A DNA stretch of 64,000 bases, from contig JAQISU010000233.1 of NCBI GenBank assembly GCA_029339505.1, forward strand, positions 1,844,001 through 1,908,000, written 5' to 3'. Each line of letters begins with the position of its first letter. Positions within the stretch are counted from its first letter, which is position 1. Position numbers and translations under genes: made by a program. The notes below the pieces were generated by a model. That model did no database searches. It was not told the DNA's origin and saw only the letters and a program-made list of their open reading frames with translations. This document shows positions 38,748-50,203 of this stretch, in pieces. Source of the DNA: Unio delphinus (taxonomy: Eukaryota; Mollusca; Bivalvia; Unionida; Unionidae).

Positions 38748-40092
38748 TATTCATCCTCTGAGTTGTTATTCTTTATGGTGCTTGTTTCATTTCCCGAATA
38801 CCATGTGCAATATACAACAATGCACTCAGGGTTCCGAATCTTCCAAACGCAAAGGTATATTAACAACAGTGGCAAGTTTTCTTAAATGTTGTTTACCTAA
38901 GAAAGAAAATGAACGTCTTTAATTCAAACGTGAACGTACTGACAAAAACTAAAACTTACTACAGGATAAAAATAAACTGTTTTATGTGGGTATTGTATAA
39001 ATGACAAGGATGTTCCTAAGTAGTGTTGAAGGTCGTCAAAAAGAAATCTATAGCGAACATGACATACTATAACTATAACGTTAGATCATTCGATCGCGAA
39101 ATATAAACTGACGGAATGAAGACTAAATCACAAGGTTTGGAAATTTCAATCATAATTACACCTTAGTATAAATTTCACAATTAAAATTAGTGTATCTGGT
39201 TTTAAAATTCTAATACATTAACTTAAACAGCAGTGCGTTATTTCTTGATTGCTACTGGATATTTTTACATTATACGAAAACTAGTATTAAATTATACACC
39301 TAATAACAGTGAATATAATCAGACACTCCATATCATTCAATTCTTAGGTTCATTTTTCTAATTACTTCTAGTAGTAAAAAGGTTCTATGCGCCATATCTC
39401 AAATGAAAGAAAAATAATTATTTATATTTTACATCACATGTTTAGTTGCATAGTCGCACACGTACACACACAACAACAAACAGGTAAGCACAGAAATTAA
39501 AGCATTCAAAATAAGAAACGTATATCCGTGTTACATGTATCAATGCGGTTCATCAATTTTGCACAGCTTTAACTAAGCTAAGGTAAACAATCTGTGACGC
39601 ATACTTGTTTTATGTTCACTACGAGTTCAATAAACTGTCACGTTGACAGTAAACACGTGCGTAGTGAATCGTTTATCTATATATCGAGGAATGACTGAAA
39701 ACAATTTCAAATTCTTGCATTTAACCGTAATTTGTTTGATTCTGAAACAACAGCAGTAAGTAGAATTTCAACTCAAACTTAATTCATTTGTGCAATAGCG
39801 AGAACGAATAATACACGACAAAGTAAACTACAACTTAAACATCGCCACACATACACGAATAATGCACGAGAAAGGAAAGTTCAAGTCAAACATATCCACA
39901 CATACACGAATAGTGCACGACAAAAGAAAGTTCAATTCAAATATATCCACAAATACATTTGCAACTGATTATTATAAAACATCGCTAAATTAAATTCCAT
40001 ATACTCGTAATATTGGATATTTGGTTATGTGCGATATTCTTCTGAACTGTAATACATACATATGTGTGATTTAGATTTTTTAAAATATAAAT
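38748..40092. other. No gene outside the 51-bp repeat
   Basis: AT-rich; one 60-codon plus frame at 38740-38922 without recognisable content. Confidence 0.6.
39805..39957. repeat. 51-bp tandem repeat, three copies
   Basis: CGAATARTRCACGASAAA recurs at 39805, 39856 and 39907, followed by AAGTTCAAKTCAAACATATC and CACACATACA. Confidence 0.88.
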
Positions 40093-40336
40093 ATTCAGTC
40101 ATATGTCTGCAGTGTGGCGGTTTATTGTGATGCCGCAGACTCGTATTATTTCCCGCCAAGTCGCTTTATACTGGCACCAGGCCGACCAGTTCTAACACTA
40201 ACCTTCTAATGCTAACCGCTTTGCGACGCGCCTGTTTGTATGAATGTTTATGTGTTTGGTTTAACTCGGCCGGGTTTCGAACCCGTGATCCCCGCATCTG
40301 AGGCGGAGGCTCTTACTACTAGGACGCTGGGGCGGT
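40093..40336 (-). mobile_element. SINE family 1, diverged copy
   Basis: Family order in reverse: tail block, GTCTGCAGTGTGGCGG, CACCAGGCCGACCAGTTCTA, CTCGGCCGGGTTTCGAACCC (B box) and a diverged head CTAGGACGCTGGGGCGGT. An older copy with several internal differences. Confidence 0.85.
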
Positions 40337-40750
40337 CAAGTAATATTTAAATACCAAGATAAATAAGAAGCAATGCCTATTTACAATTAAAACATGTTTA
40401 CTGTTAAAATATCAAGAAGAAAGGCTTCCTCACTATGAACTAAATTGTAGATGATCTTCACAGTAACTGACCTTGAATATGAACGTATAAGAGAAAAAAA
40501 AGACAATGAGATAGTTTGATTCCTTATAAATCAATCATTTACTTTCAATACCGCGTTATTTAGTTATCCATACACGTTTTGTTGTATGTCGGTGATAAAT
40601 ATATCTGACGTAATCTTAAATTTGAACATCTTTTAACGCTTCTAGCGAGATTTATTTTGATTACACTGTTACATGCAAAGGGGTCTCATACCGTGCGTAT
40701 CAATTACATGCGTTTGTTTGGCATGATAATCCGCGTGTGTGTATGTGTGT

Positions 40751-41011
40751 TTGTTAGGAGTTTTAACTCATTAAATTGAGTCATATCACTACGATTATAG
40801 TGATATCTTGCAGACATACATCACATACCACCCGTTACATTATTCTGATACGAGAACGACCAGTCCTAACATTAACATCGTAATGCTGAGCGCATGAGAG
40901 GCAGGTGCTGGTACCATTATTAATAGTATTTGGCATGGCTAGGCTGGGGTTCGAACAAGCGAACTCCCGCATCCAAGGCCAACGCCCTAACAACTTAGGC
41001 CACCGGTGCGA
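40751..41011 (-). mobile_element. SINE family 1, diverged copy
   Basis: Same family and orientation as the copy 400 bp to the left: GACCAGTCCTAACATTAAC, GGCTGGGGTTCGAAC as B box, and GGCCACCGGTGCGAT as head. Too different from its neighbour to be a recent tandem duplicate. Confidence 0.83.
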
Positions 41012-43049
41012 TTGTCTAATATTCTATATTTTCCCCTATATCCATAACTGACGTTCCCAACTGAAAGGTTCTTAACTGTGCAAGCAGTATAAATAATTTA
41101 TCTCTAATCACTAAATGTCCAGACTTAATGAAACGTATACTCTCAGACTTGCATGCTTTTGTGTTGTTGTTGGGATGGGGTTTGCTTCTCGATTGTATGA
41201 TTCATCAGTAAGTGTTCAAAAGCCGATAAATTTGTGTTGCTGTATCGTGTAAAACCGATAACAACTCGAATACCCAATTTAAAGGGTTATAGAGTTATTC
41301 CTATCTCAAAATATTCAACATGTGAACCTTAAAAAGGCCCAGACTATTCTCTATCTTAAGAAATTGGGAAGGGTCAAGTGTACGAAAATAAGCCTCGTGA
41401 ATACTGTATATTATGACGAATGTTCCCAGAGATTGGTTAATTTCTCGTACGGAGAATTATCTTCCTAACACAGAATTCCTTTAATCAACCAATAATGACT
41501 TAAATATGACAAAGCAATAAACAGACACCAAATAGAAATGGCATATTCCCTAGATTTATTACAATACTTCAACAAACTGATGCTGCCTTACAAGTTTGGA
41601 ATTGGTTGGAAAATGGGCGAAAGCTCAGTTAAACTGTCTCAAGCAATACAGCACGTAGAACAGTCACTGAAATATATAATTTCGAAATAAACGGTAGGCT
41701 TTACTAAATACACCACACCGTGACAAAGATACCGCTTGCACCTCAGGCCAGATATAATATACATAAGGATCCAGATATGCTTTTTGCTGCTGTTTGACTT
41801 CACATGAAGTCATTTATTATGGCTGGCTGCTTTTGTACAGAATGCAAAACATTCCAGTGCCCATTTGAATAAATTTGTGCGCTACTTGTGAATATTGTTG
41901 ATCGAATAATCACCATTGGAATTTGTTGAATGTGTGACATCACTACTTTTAGAGAACTCTCGAACAAACAATGCGATTGTGAATTAAAGGCTGGCACCTC
42001 TTAACTCTAAATTGATTATTTGAGCGTCCTTTAAAAAACTAAAATATTGATTATTTCAAAGAATGGTTTATGTCAAATAGCTTTATAAGCAAATAATTTA
42101 TTTTTTTCCAAACTTTACTTTGATTTGAAGATCTGCGAATTGATGATGAAATCGACGGCATTGGGGGTTTGAAGACTCCAATAAAACCAGGAATATCACC
42201 ATGTAACAAATCCAGGGTCAAAACGTGTGCTTATATTAGTTATCTCTTATGCATTTATAAATTCCTGGAGTAGCGGATATGTGTGATGCCCAATACAAGA
42301 GACAACAGCCACATCTCCATAACTATCTGAAACAAAACCCGTCTTTTATAAGTATATTTAAAGCATGAAAAATTATTTTATGATTCCGATGCTCGTTTAA
42401 GTTCGCGGTAAAGTGCTTAAGACACTAAGCGCTTACATATTCTGTTATGTTTGTAGTAGAAATCGTGGACATGTTATGCTGTTTGGTCTCGTATCCTTAT
42501 CGGTGAACAGTTTGTGGTCCATTTGAACATACATTACAATTAATTTTACTATCTGTTCTCTACATATATTTCTCAGTACTGACCTTTCCACTGTGTGACA
42601 ATCAATACAAATCATATGTTAATCTAAAATACTTCCAAAGATGACTTCACGGTGAAGTTCTTGTTAATTTTTCACCGGCAGTTTTCGAGAGACTGTACTG
42701 TAAACTGAATAACACGTGAAGAGCACACATATTTCACTTCCGGATCATCACCAAGGCCTTATTGCTCAATGTGCACTGTCGCTGAAATACACGCAGACAA
42801 CTACTCTCAAAGATCACATTTTCAATAATGAAGAATTACCGTTAAATCCTTAAAAAAATGCATCAATATAACTCTTATATCAACACCAAAATGAGAGAGT
42901 GTAAAAAATGTTCTAAAAATAGACAAGAACTACATTTGGGTACTGAAATGGAAATACTAATTGTGATGCGATTCAAGCTTGCTGCCAGTTCTTTTAAGGC
43001 GCATTCTCAATGTGTCACCGACACTGCATACACATTGACAATGGGCTGA
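41012..43049. other. No gene seen
   Basis: AT-rich. A leader-like minus-strand exon candidate lies at about 42320-42260 but has no usable donor. Confidence 0.55.
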
Positions 43050-43240
43050 ATTGGGGTTTGCTGTTGTTGTTGTTTATGTCTATATGCTTGTGTTTCTTAC
43101 ATGAACACATAAACAATAAATCGTGCCAAGGTAAATGGAGGAAGGATATACCCAAGTTACAGTACTGGGCTGACTTGGGCGTGTATTGAATCTGCAGGTC
43201 TTGGGTTACGAGTCAGACACTCTACCAACCGAGATACTGG
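43050..43240 (-). mobile_element. tRNA-Lys-like SINE, third family
   Basis: In reverse, the head reads GTATCTCGGTTGGTAGAGTG with a B-box-like GGTTCAATA-type region about 45 bases further, and the left end is a (TTG)n-type tail. Different head from families 1 and 2. No target-site duplication seen. Confidence 0.5.
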
Positions 43241-43423
43241 TATTATAGATATATATATAAATGATTAATTAATGAAGTATGGAATACGGAACTACCAGTT
43301 GCGGGAGAATGGATAGATAAATATATAGCATGTACAGAGCGACATGTGAAAATGTTTGCGAAAACCTGCACATTTTGGGATGAAAAATGTCTGGGGATAA
43401 ACATTGTGTCATTATTATTATTA

Positions 43424-43426
<3 letters not shown>

Positions 43427-43507
<81 letters not shown>
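43427..43507. repeat. (AT)n microsatellite
   Basis: About 80 bp of alternating AT. Confidence 0.97.
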
Positions 43508-43509
<2 letters not shown>

Positions 43510-44419
43510 GGAGTTACTGTCAAGGTTGTTAAGGACTGTCCAAAGTCAAGTTCATTTACAAATTGTAGGTGCATTAAAAAAAGCGCTATGCAAAATCCTC
43601 ATTCCCTCTGCTACTGAATGGATTATTTATAAGTGTCAGTCATGGTCGCCCGCACATAGGGGCAAGGAAAGGGGAGTAACTTTCCCCCTCTCTCGTACTC
43701 GAGTTCTCCTTTAAAATTGTGTTGGCATACATCTGCAAAATTTCATGGCTGCCCACTAGGTGGTTGACGCCGAAAATAATTATGCGTCCGCACCTGCTGA
43801 TATTTATATTTTTTCCGTAACATGCAGATTGCAAATTGTTGTACACTGAATGAAATTCTGTGAACAACAAAGTACTTTAAAAAGCAAACAAAATATTACA
43901 TTCTTTCATACCCTTATTCCTAAATGTTGCAAGATACTTAAGAGAAAGAAATGGGCCATCACTATTACCAAAAGGAATAGCAATTTCTAATCATCTATAT
44001 CGACTTCGGAACAAAAAGCCCCTACGACTGCGCATATTGTAGCTGTGAAAAATGTTTCACTCTATTTAACAAGTACCTACACTCCACAAAGCTCACTGTA
44101 TCAATACAGTCAATAAATGTGGTAAAGAAAATAAATATATCGTCATCTTCATGTGGAAAGTCCATAAACTGACAAAATACACAATATGAACCAACAAATG
44201 TGCAAGTTTAACTTGTACAATGTTTGTTTCCAAAACTGGTTATAATTAAGAGCTTCATTTGATTTATTTATGAAGTGACCAAGCTAATGACAAACAATCG
44301 ACGTGGAAATATGAGTGAATGCACAGAACTTGGGTACTGTGACAAGCTTCAAGTGCTTAGTTGCTATCGCCTCTGATGAAGGTCTACAAATTGATTCTTT
44401 CCAGGATTGCGTAGAAAAT
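43508..44419. other. No gene seen
   Basis: Short frames only, then the LINE fragment begins. Confidence 0.6.
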
Positions 44420-44575
44420 CAACTGTACTGGATAGATTGAACCCTATATGGACGGACAACCACATACATTATGTGTTCCTTCGTTATGTCGGTGTTTTTG
44501 TATGCACGTGAGACATGGACCCCGACAGCAGAACTAGAGAGAAGAATCCACGCCATTGCAATGATACAGCAATGG
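44420..44575 (+). mobile_element. LINE fragment: C-terminal part of a reverse-transcriptase ORF
   Basis: Two short frames read LDRLNPIWTDNHI and then FLYARETWTPTAELERRI after a one-base shift. This is the region following the reverse-transcriptase domain of a non-LTR retrotransposon ORF (family form: LxPIWxDxxI ... FLYACETWTLTAELERRIQA). It ends at about 44570 where a different LINE starts at an N-terminal position, so this is a separate small piece. Decayed and non-functional. Confidence 0.6.
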
Positions 44576-46250
44576 ACGCCATTCCAGACATGCCTGTGAT
44601 GGAGGAGTTTGACACAGCCCACCCAGGAAGAACTCAAGAAAGCGATCGACTGCTTTGCTTGTGAGAAAGATCCTTTATGCTCTTTTTATGAGCGAGAAAC
44701 AATCAATACTCCAGCCCTATACACATACTTCTCTGTCTCTGCTGTGAAAAAGGATACATCCCACAGGACACGCGAGACGCCCACATCGTCACTTTGTACA
44801 ATAACAAAGGATACCGTATCTACTGCAACATCTACCGGGGCATCTCCCTCTTCAGCATTGTCGGAAAGGCTTTCGCGCGTTTTGCCTTGGCACGCTTGCA
44901 GATCCTTGCCTTTCGCGTCTATCCAGAGTCCCAGTCTCGAGCAGGCAGTTCAACTGTAGGCATGATCGACTCATTACTTTAGCTTCATGAAAAGTGTGGT
45001 GAGCAGCAGAGGCCCTTTTACATTGCCTTCATAAACCATACAAAGGTGTTTGATTTGGTCAATCGGAGTGGACTCTTCAGACTCGTGCATACTTGATGTC
45101 ATGTCGTTCCACGAGAACATGCACATCACCGTGTGTTTCAATGACGCAACATCAGAAACCTTCCCGGTAAATAGCGGAGTCAAACAAGGCTTTGTGCTTG
45201 CGTTGACACTCTTCACCATATTCTTCTCCATGCTTTTCCAGTACGCCTTCAAGGATTTTAGCGAGGGAGTGTATTTTCATACCAGGGCTGATGGCAAGTT
45301 GTTCAACATTCCCCGTCTCCATGCTAAGACTAAAGTCCCAGAGGTACTTATCCGAGAATTGCTCTTCGCCGACGATGCAGCCTTGACATCCCACACGGAA
45401 GATGGACTTCAGGAGCGGGTGTGCCGCCTCTCCTACGCTTAAGAGGAATTTAGACTGATCATCAGTTTGAAGGAAATGAACGTTATGGCACAGGAGGTTG
45501 ACTCCCCTCCCTCTGTCACCATCGATGTGTACAACTTGGAAGTTGTCGAGAACTTCACATACTTTGGGTCCAACATCTCCTGCTCACTTTCAGTTGATTC
45601 CGAAGTGAACGGCAGGATTGTCAAGGCATCGGCACCAGACCTAACCAGACGGTATGGAACAACCCCAACTTCACCGAGAACACCAAACCGACTGTCTACC
45701 AAGCCTGTGTGCTCAGCTCACTCTTCCACAGCAACGAAACATGGACCACCTATGCAGGACACGAAAGGAAACTCAACAGCTTGTACCTGCGATGTCTGCG
45801 GCGCATTCTGCACATCTAATGGCAGGACAAATTACCCAAGACAGAGGCTCTAGAATGCGCCAAAATCAACAGCATGTTCACCATTCTCAGCCTTCGCTGC
45901 CTCGGCCATCTCAAGAGAATGGACCCAAGTTGCATTCCCAGTGCCTTGTTATATGGGGAGTTAGCGAAGGTGCACGACCGACTGGGCAACCACGTCTGCG
46001 TTACAAAGATGATTGCACGAAGTACATGAAGACGGCCAACATCCATGTCAACAACTGGGAGACTGTGTTTACGACTGTCTCACTTGGCGCCTTGCTGTCA
46101 GGCAGGAAGTTCAAAAAGCAGAGGAAGACATGAAAAGAAAACAAGCTGTAAGAGATATAGAAAGAAGGATACATTAAAGCTTATTCTGGATCTACATCTA
46201 CCTCTCCCGTACACGGGCGGATGCCAAGATGATAAAGAAGATATATAAGG
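44572..46250 (+). mobile_element. Decayed LINE (non-LTR retrotransposon), reverse transcriptase to 3' end
   Basis: Reading frames are broken by several shifts and stops but follow one protein in order: an N-terminal linker (DAIPDMPVMEEF, TQEELKKAIDCFAC), RT motif YNNKG...YRGISLFSIVGKAFAR, RVYPESQ, motif A (FINHTKVFDLV), SGVKQG, the catalytic box LLFADDAALTSHTEDGL, then the connection region (VVENFTYFGSNIS), a HSSTATKHGPPM frame-shifted segment, GELA...RPRLRYKD, and a last piece PYTGGCQDD that corresponds to a C-terminal zinc finger. The usual first catalytic aspartate in motif A reads asparagine, and the GKAPG-type region after FAC is scrambled. Ends in a short GATGATAAAGAAGATA tail. The endonuclease half is absent. 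Clade not assigned. Confidence 0.85.
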
Positions 46251-47545
46251 AAATATTAAAATTGTGAATTTTACCTTACAGTTAAAACTTATATCTACTT
46301 TCAGTTGGACAGCAATTGATTTGATAGAGGTAAGATGATTGTCTGCTACACAAAATATGACTCTCCATACATATTTATTCTACAGTTGATTGAACTATAT
46401 ACGCTGCAATGAAAGTCCATGGTTTGATAAGATCCTCAATTGTTAATGAGGGGGGGGGGGGCAGACAAGTACTGCAGGCAACCCAATTAGATTGTATGAA
46501 ATGACAGCCTTAGTACAATTTTACTATAGCACTGGATGAAACATACATTGTGTAACAAATCATGTTCTTGGATTCTTTCTTTACATTACCTGATTACATT
46601 GAATTTCTTTGCTTGAACTGTTAAACTATGTATGACTCCTTACTTTCATATTTTACTTTGCTAACTTTATATTCCAAGGCGTAAAGTTTACTAAATTTCG
46701 TTTAATTTTCTTTGCATCTATTGGACTAACAGACTCATTTTTTTCTCTTCGAAGGGAAATCTAAACTGAATAATAGCTTGCAGTGTAAGTCAGTAGTGGT
46801 AGCTTAACCTTCAACGTTTGATTGATTTTGGCTCATAATTATTAAATCCAATATTCGTAAATCAATATCAGCAACACAGTCACATTATATGGCCTCTTTG
46901 TCTGAGCTATTTAATTAACCTTTTGTACAGTTTATTTGTGGTCAGCTCCTGAATGAAGTCACGTGACTCAAATTATCTGCCCTCTAGAAACATTGAGCTG
47001 CAAGTAAAAATGGGTTGTTTGAAGACTTGAGTACAACGTAAGTCCATCAACGTGTATGCCCTTAACATTTTAATCATGCTGCCACAATTGGCTCATAACT
47101 TAACATCTATCATGATTTTTCTCCATGCCAGATTGTTCAACCACAAAAATGTTCTTCCACACAACATGGATATTATTTTGCACACCAAACATGAAAAACA
47201 CGGGTATGTGCAAATTCATGAAACTTTATGTAAACAACCTAGTTAATAAATGGTGTTTAAGAGATTTGAATGGTAGTGACACTTTTAACAAAAGACCAAT
47301 TTTATATCTATCTTCGTTTTCTTATTTCCAAAACAATGTTTATCGCACGTTCATATATTCCTGGTATATACATCATTCCTTTGGCTTGCATTGTTATCAG
47401 TTTGTATTGTGCAGAATGTTCTCTCCTTCCCAGTTTGGGAGTAAAAATATATACCCAATTAACTCAATTCAAGACAGCTCTACAGTTATTATCCTTAGTA
47501 TATTAGTGTTACATTTTTTATACTGCATTGTTATACGCATCATGA
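46251..47545. other. No gene identified
   Basis: A 148-codon plus frame at 47125-47571 runs into the inverted repeat and resembles nothing I know. A G12 run lies at about 46449. A palindromic E-box GTCACGTGAC is at 46958-46967. Confidence 0.5.
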
Positions 47546-48029
47546 ATGGTTCCCGCTATAAATGTTGTTAGATCTGTCGTTTCAATTATGCTAGCTGCAC
47601 ATATTTGAATTATCTCCCTTGGGCCATGGGACGAATTAGTGTCATTACATATAGTGACATTTACATGTAGTGGAATGTAAGCAAAGATAGTCTGTTGCAT
47701 GTAACTGGAAGTTAATTGCAATGTACTGTGCATTTGTTTCGAAGTTGTGTTCATTCAGTTAAGAATAAATCTAGCATGAAGTGTATTTTATAGTTTGGAA
47801 CATTTTTTTTCATAATAAAAAACTTGATTATGTAACACGTCTTTCTATGTCTTTAAAACTTTTATTTATACACCTTGGTTGATTTATTTTATGTATTATG
47901 TCTGTACAGTTGTAATGTCACTATATGTAATGACACTAATTCGTCCCATGGCCCAAGGGAGATAATTCAGATATGTGCAGCTAGCATAATTGAAACGATA
48001 GATCTAACAACATTTATAGCGGGAACCAT
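47546..48029. mobile_element. Inverted-repeat (foldback or MITE-like) element
   Basis: Two arms, 47546-47662 and 47914-48029, are inverted copies differing at only about two internal positions over some 116 bp, separated by about 251 bp of AT-rich spacer. The outer ends read ATGGTTCCCGCTATAAATG on the left and its complement on the right. No clear target-site duplication and no transposase inside. High arm identity suggests recent formation or ongoing arm correction. A transcript would fold into a very long stem. Confidence 0.7.
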
Positions 48030-48074
48030 GGATTGGTGTCAGTAACATAATATAGATCTTTATCCGATTAAAAA

Positions 48075-48100
48075 TCAGATCTTCATTGTTGAAGATCTGA
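48075..48100. repeat. Perfect hairpin, 11-bp stem and 4-base loop
   Basis: TCAGATCTTCA-TTGT-TGAAGATCTGA, 45 bp outside the right arm of the large inverted repeat. Function unknown. Confidence 0.7.
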
Positions 48101-48214
48101 CAGTGACCGCATACGGGTCATATTCGGGTCTTCATGAAGGACAGCGTATATCTAATTTTAATCAGAATGTATGGGCTCTTGAATTTTGAACTTCAGACAA
48201 ATCTTGCAACAATT

Positions 48215-48920
48215 TATTATCAATTTATCACACATATCTATATCATCAATTTATCACACATATCTATATCATCAATTTATCACACATATCTTTATCATCA
48301 ATTTATCATACATCTTTATCATCAATTTATCACATATATTTATCATCAATTTATCACACATATCTTTATCATCAATGTATCACACATATCTTTATCATCA
48401 ATTTATTACACATCTTTATCATCAGTTTATCACACATATCTTTATCATTAATTTATTACACATCTTTATCATCAGTTTCACATATATCTATATCATCAAT
48501 TTATCACACATTTCTATATCATCAATTTATCACAGATATCTTCATCGCCAGTTTATCACACATATCTTTATCATCAATTTATCATAAATCTTTATCATCA
48601 ATTTATCACATATATCTATATCATCAGTTTATCACACATATCTTTATCATCAATTTATCATAAATCTTTATCATCAATTTATCACATATATCTATATCAT
48701 CAGTTTATCACACATATCTTATCATCAATTTATCACATATATTTATCATCAATTTATCACACACATCTTTATCATCAGTTTATCACACATATCTTTATCA
48801 TCAATTTATTACACATCTTTATCATCAGTTTATCACACATATCTATATCATCAATTTATCACACATTTCTATATCATCAATTTATCACAGATATCTTTAT
48901 CATCCATTTATCACACATAT
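48215..48920. repeat. 24-26-bp minisatellite
   Basis: About 27 copies of CAATTTATCACACATATCTW plus TATCAT, with 24-bp variants (ATACATCTTTATCAT) and CAGTTT variants. Longer blocks recur in the same order, suggesting multi-unit duplication. Open frames of over 100 codons here are repeat artefacts. Confidence 0.93.
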
Positions 48921-49429
48921 ATTTTCTTTTAAATGAGTACTTATATTCTTATGCTGGACTGATTGATTTGACCTTGTCCAAAATCGAGTTCATTTCCTAC
49001 CTGACTTATTTCTTTGATTTTGGTTTCATAAACATCATGATTTTATTTAATCACAGTCTAGATTTATGCAAATTTACCATTAAATGCTGAGTTTTCTTTG
49101 TGATAACTACATTTTATATTATAGTTTTTCAAACGGATCTTTTAATCATAACATATTTTATCTTGTAAGCATTCCGTACCTTCCAGAATGAAAATTTCCA
49201 TTATATTTTTTTCTTTTTTAGAAACTATTAATTGCAACCAGAAGTCAAGTTGAAGACTATATAATCTTGTTGTTTTTATTGTTGTTGAAATTATTCATTC
49301 ATTCTGTAAGATCTGAGCAGAATCAGTTGTGTTATTGATGTTTGCATTAACTTATTGGGTATTATTCCTTGTAACTTTGTCAGAACCGATAACCTGTGTA
49401 TCCAGTGGTTATCATCAATTTATTACACA

Positions 49430-50203
49430 TCATGGATTGTTAAGTGACCCAAAAATAACATTTCATTGACATTTAACACAGATAGAGCACCAGTTTTAAA
49501 AAGCAGTAATATGCCGGTCTGGCCATTGTGTCTTATCATAAATGAGCTACCTGACAAACAACAGATGAATAAAGAGAATATGGTCCTAGCAAGCCTGGGA
49601 TTTGGCAGTCGGAACCCATCTATGGGAATATTTTTGAAACCACTTCGAAAAAACTATGAAGGTATTGTATCAGGGCATTGACTGTCAGTCTCCAGAAAAA
49701 GGTTATTTCATATGTAAGAGTATTTTACTTGTGTTACTGCAGATCTTCTTGCCAGTAGTCTGCTGTACGATCACATGCAGTACAATATTATATATTCATG
49801 TTGGAAATGTTATCAGCAGGGTATTTCGGCATCAGGTGGAAAAGGTCAGGCCGGAGTGTTTCCCTTTGATATAATGACTCCAAAGGGCCCTCACATAACT
49901 GTTAACGATGTGACTGAACATGCCATAACTGATGTTTAAAATGAGGATGTTGGAATTACAAAGCAATAGTGTTGTTAAGGGTATCCACGGACCATCATAG
50001 CTACTATTTTTTCTTGGATTCAATATTGTTACCGGGATTGCAATAGACTACATGCATGGCGTACTCCTTGGTGTGCAGTAGCTTTTACTCTAATTGTGAA
50101 TTCAGCCCAAACACAATAAGAAACCTTTAATATGTACCACATAGATTGTGAAGTAGATGAAAGATTGTTAAATATTCATTTTGCCCAAAGATATATTATA
50201 TAA
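49430..50203 (+). mobile_element. Transposase relic of the tnp2 (CACTA/EnSpm) family
   Basis: The first 230 bp keep an open frame reading NTDRAPVLKSSNMPVWPLCLIINELP, NKENMVLASLGFG and MGIFLKP, the signature of Transposase_21/tnp2 proteins of CACTA DNA transposons (family form NTDG...FKSS...WP...INELP; ENM..AGLWFG...FLKP). After a few shifts the family order continues: TADLLASSLLYDHMQYN, SCWKCYQQG, KGQAGVFP, then KGIHGPS, FNIVTGIAIDYMHGVLLGV and EVDERLLNI. At least four stops or frameshifts break the frame, so it is dead. N-terminal and distal C-terminal parts and the terminal inverted repeats are not recognised. Enzymes of this family cut and paste elements with CACTA-type ends; a source copy may exist elsewhere in the genome. 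Confidence 0.85.

Noticed and set aside
47125..47571. 148-codon plus frame
   Set aside because: No recognisable domain, AT-rich composition, and it runs into the left arm of the inverted repeat.
48134..48587. Two frames of 105 and 133 codons
   Set aside because: Translation of the 24-26-bp minisatellite.
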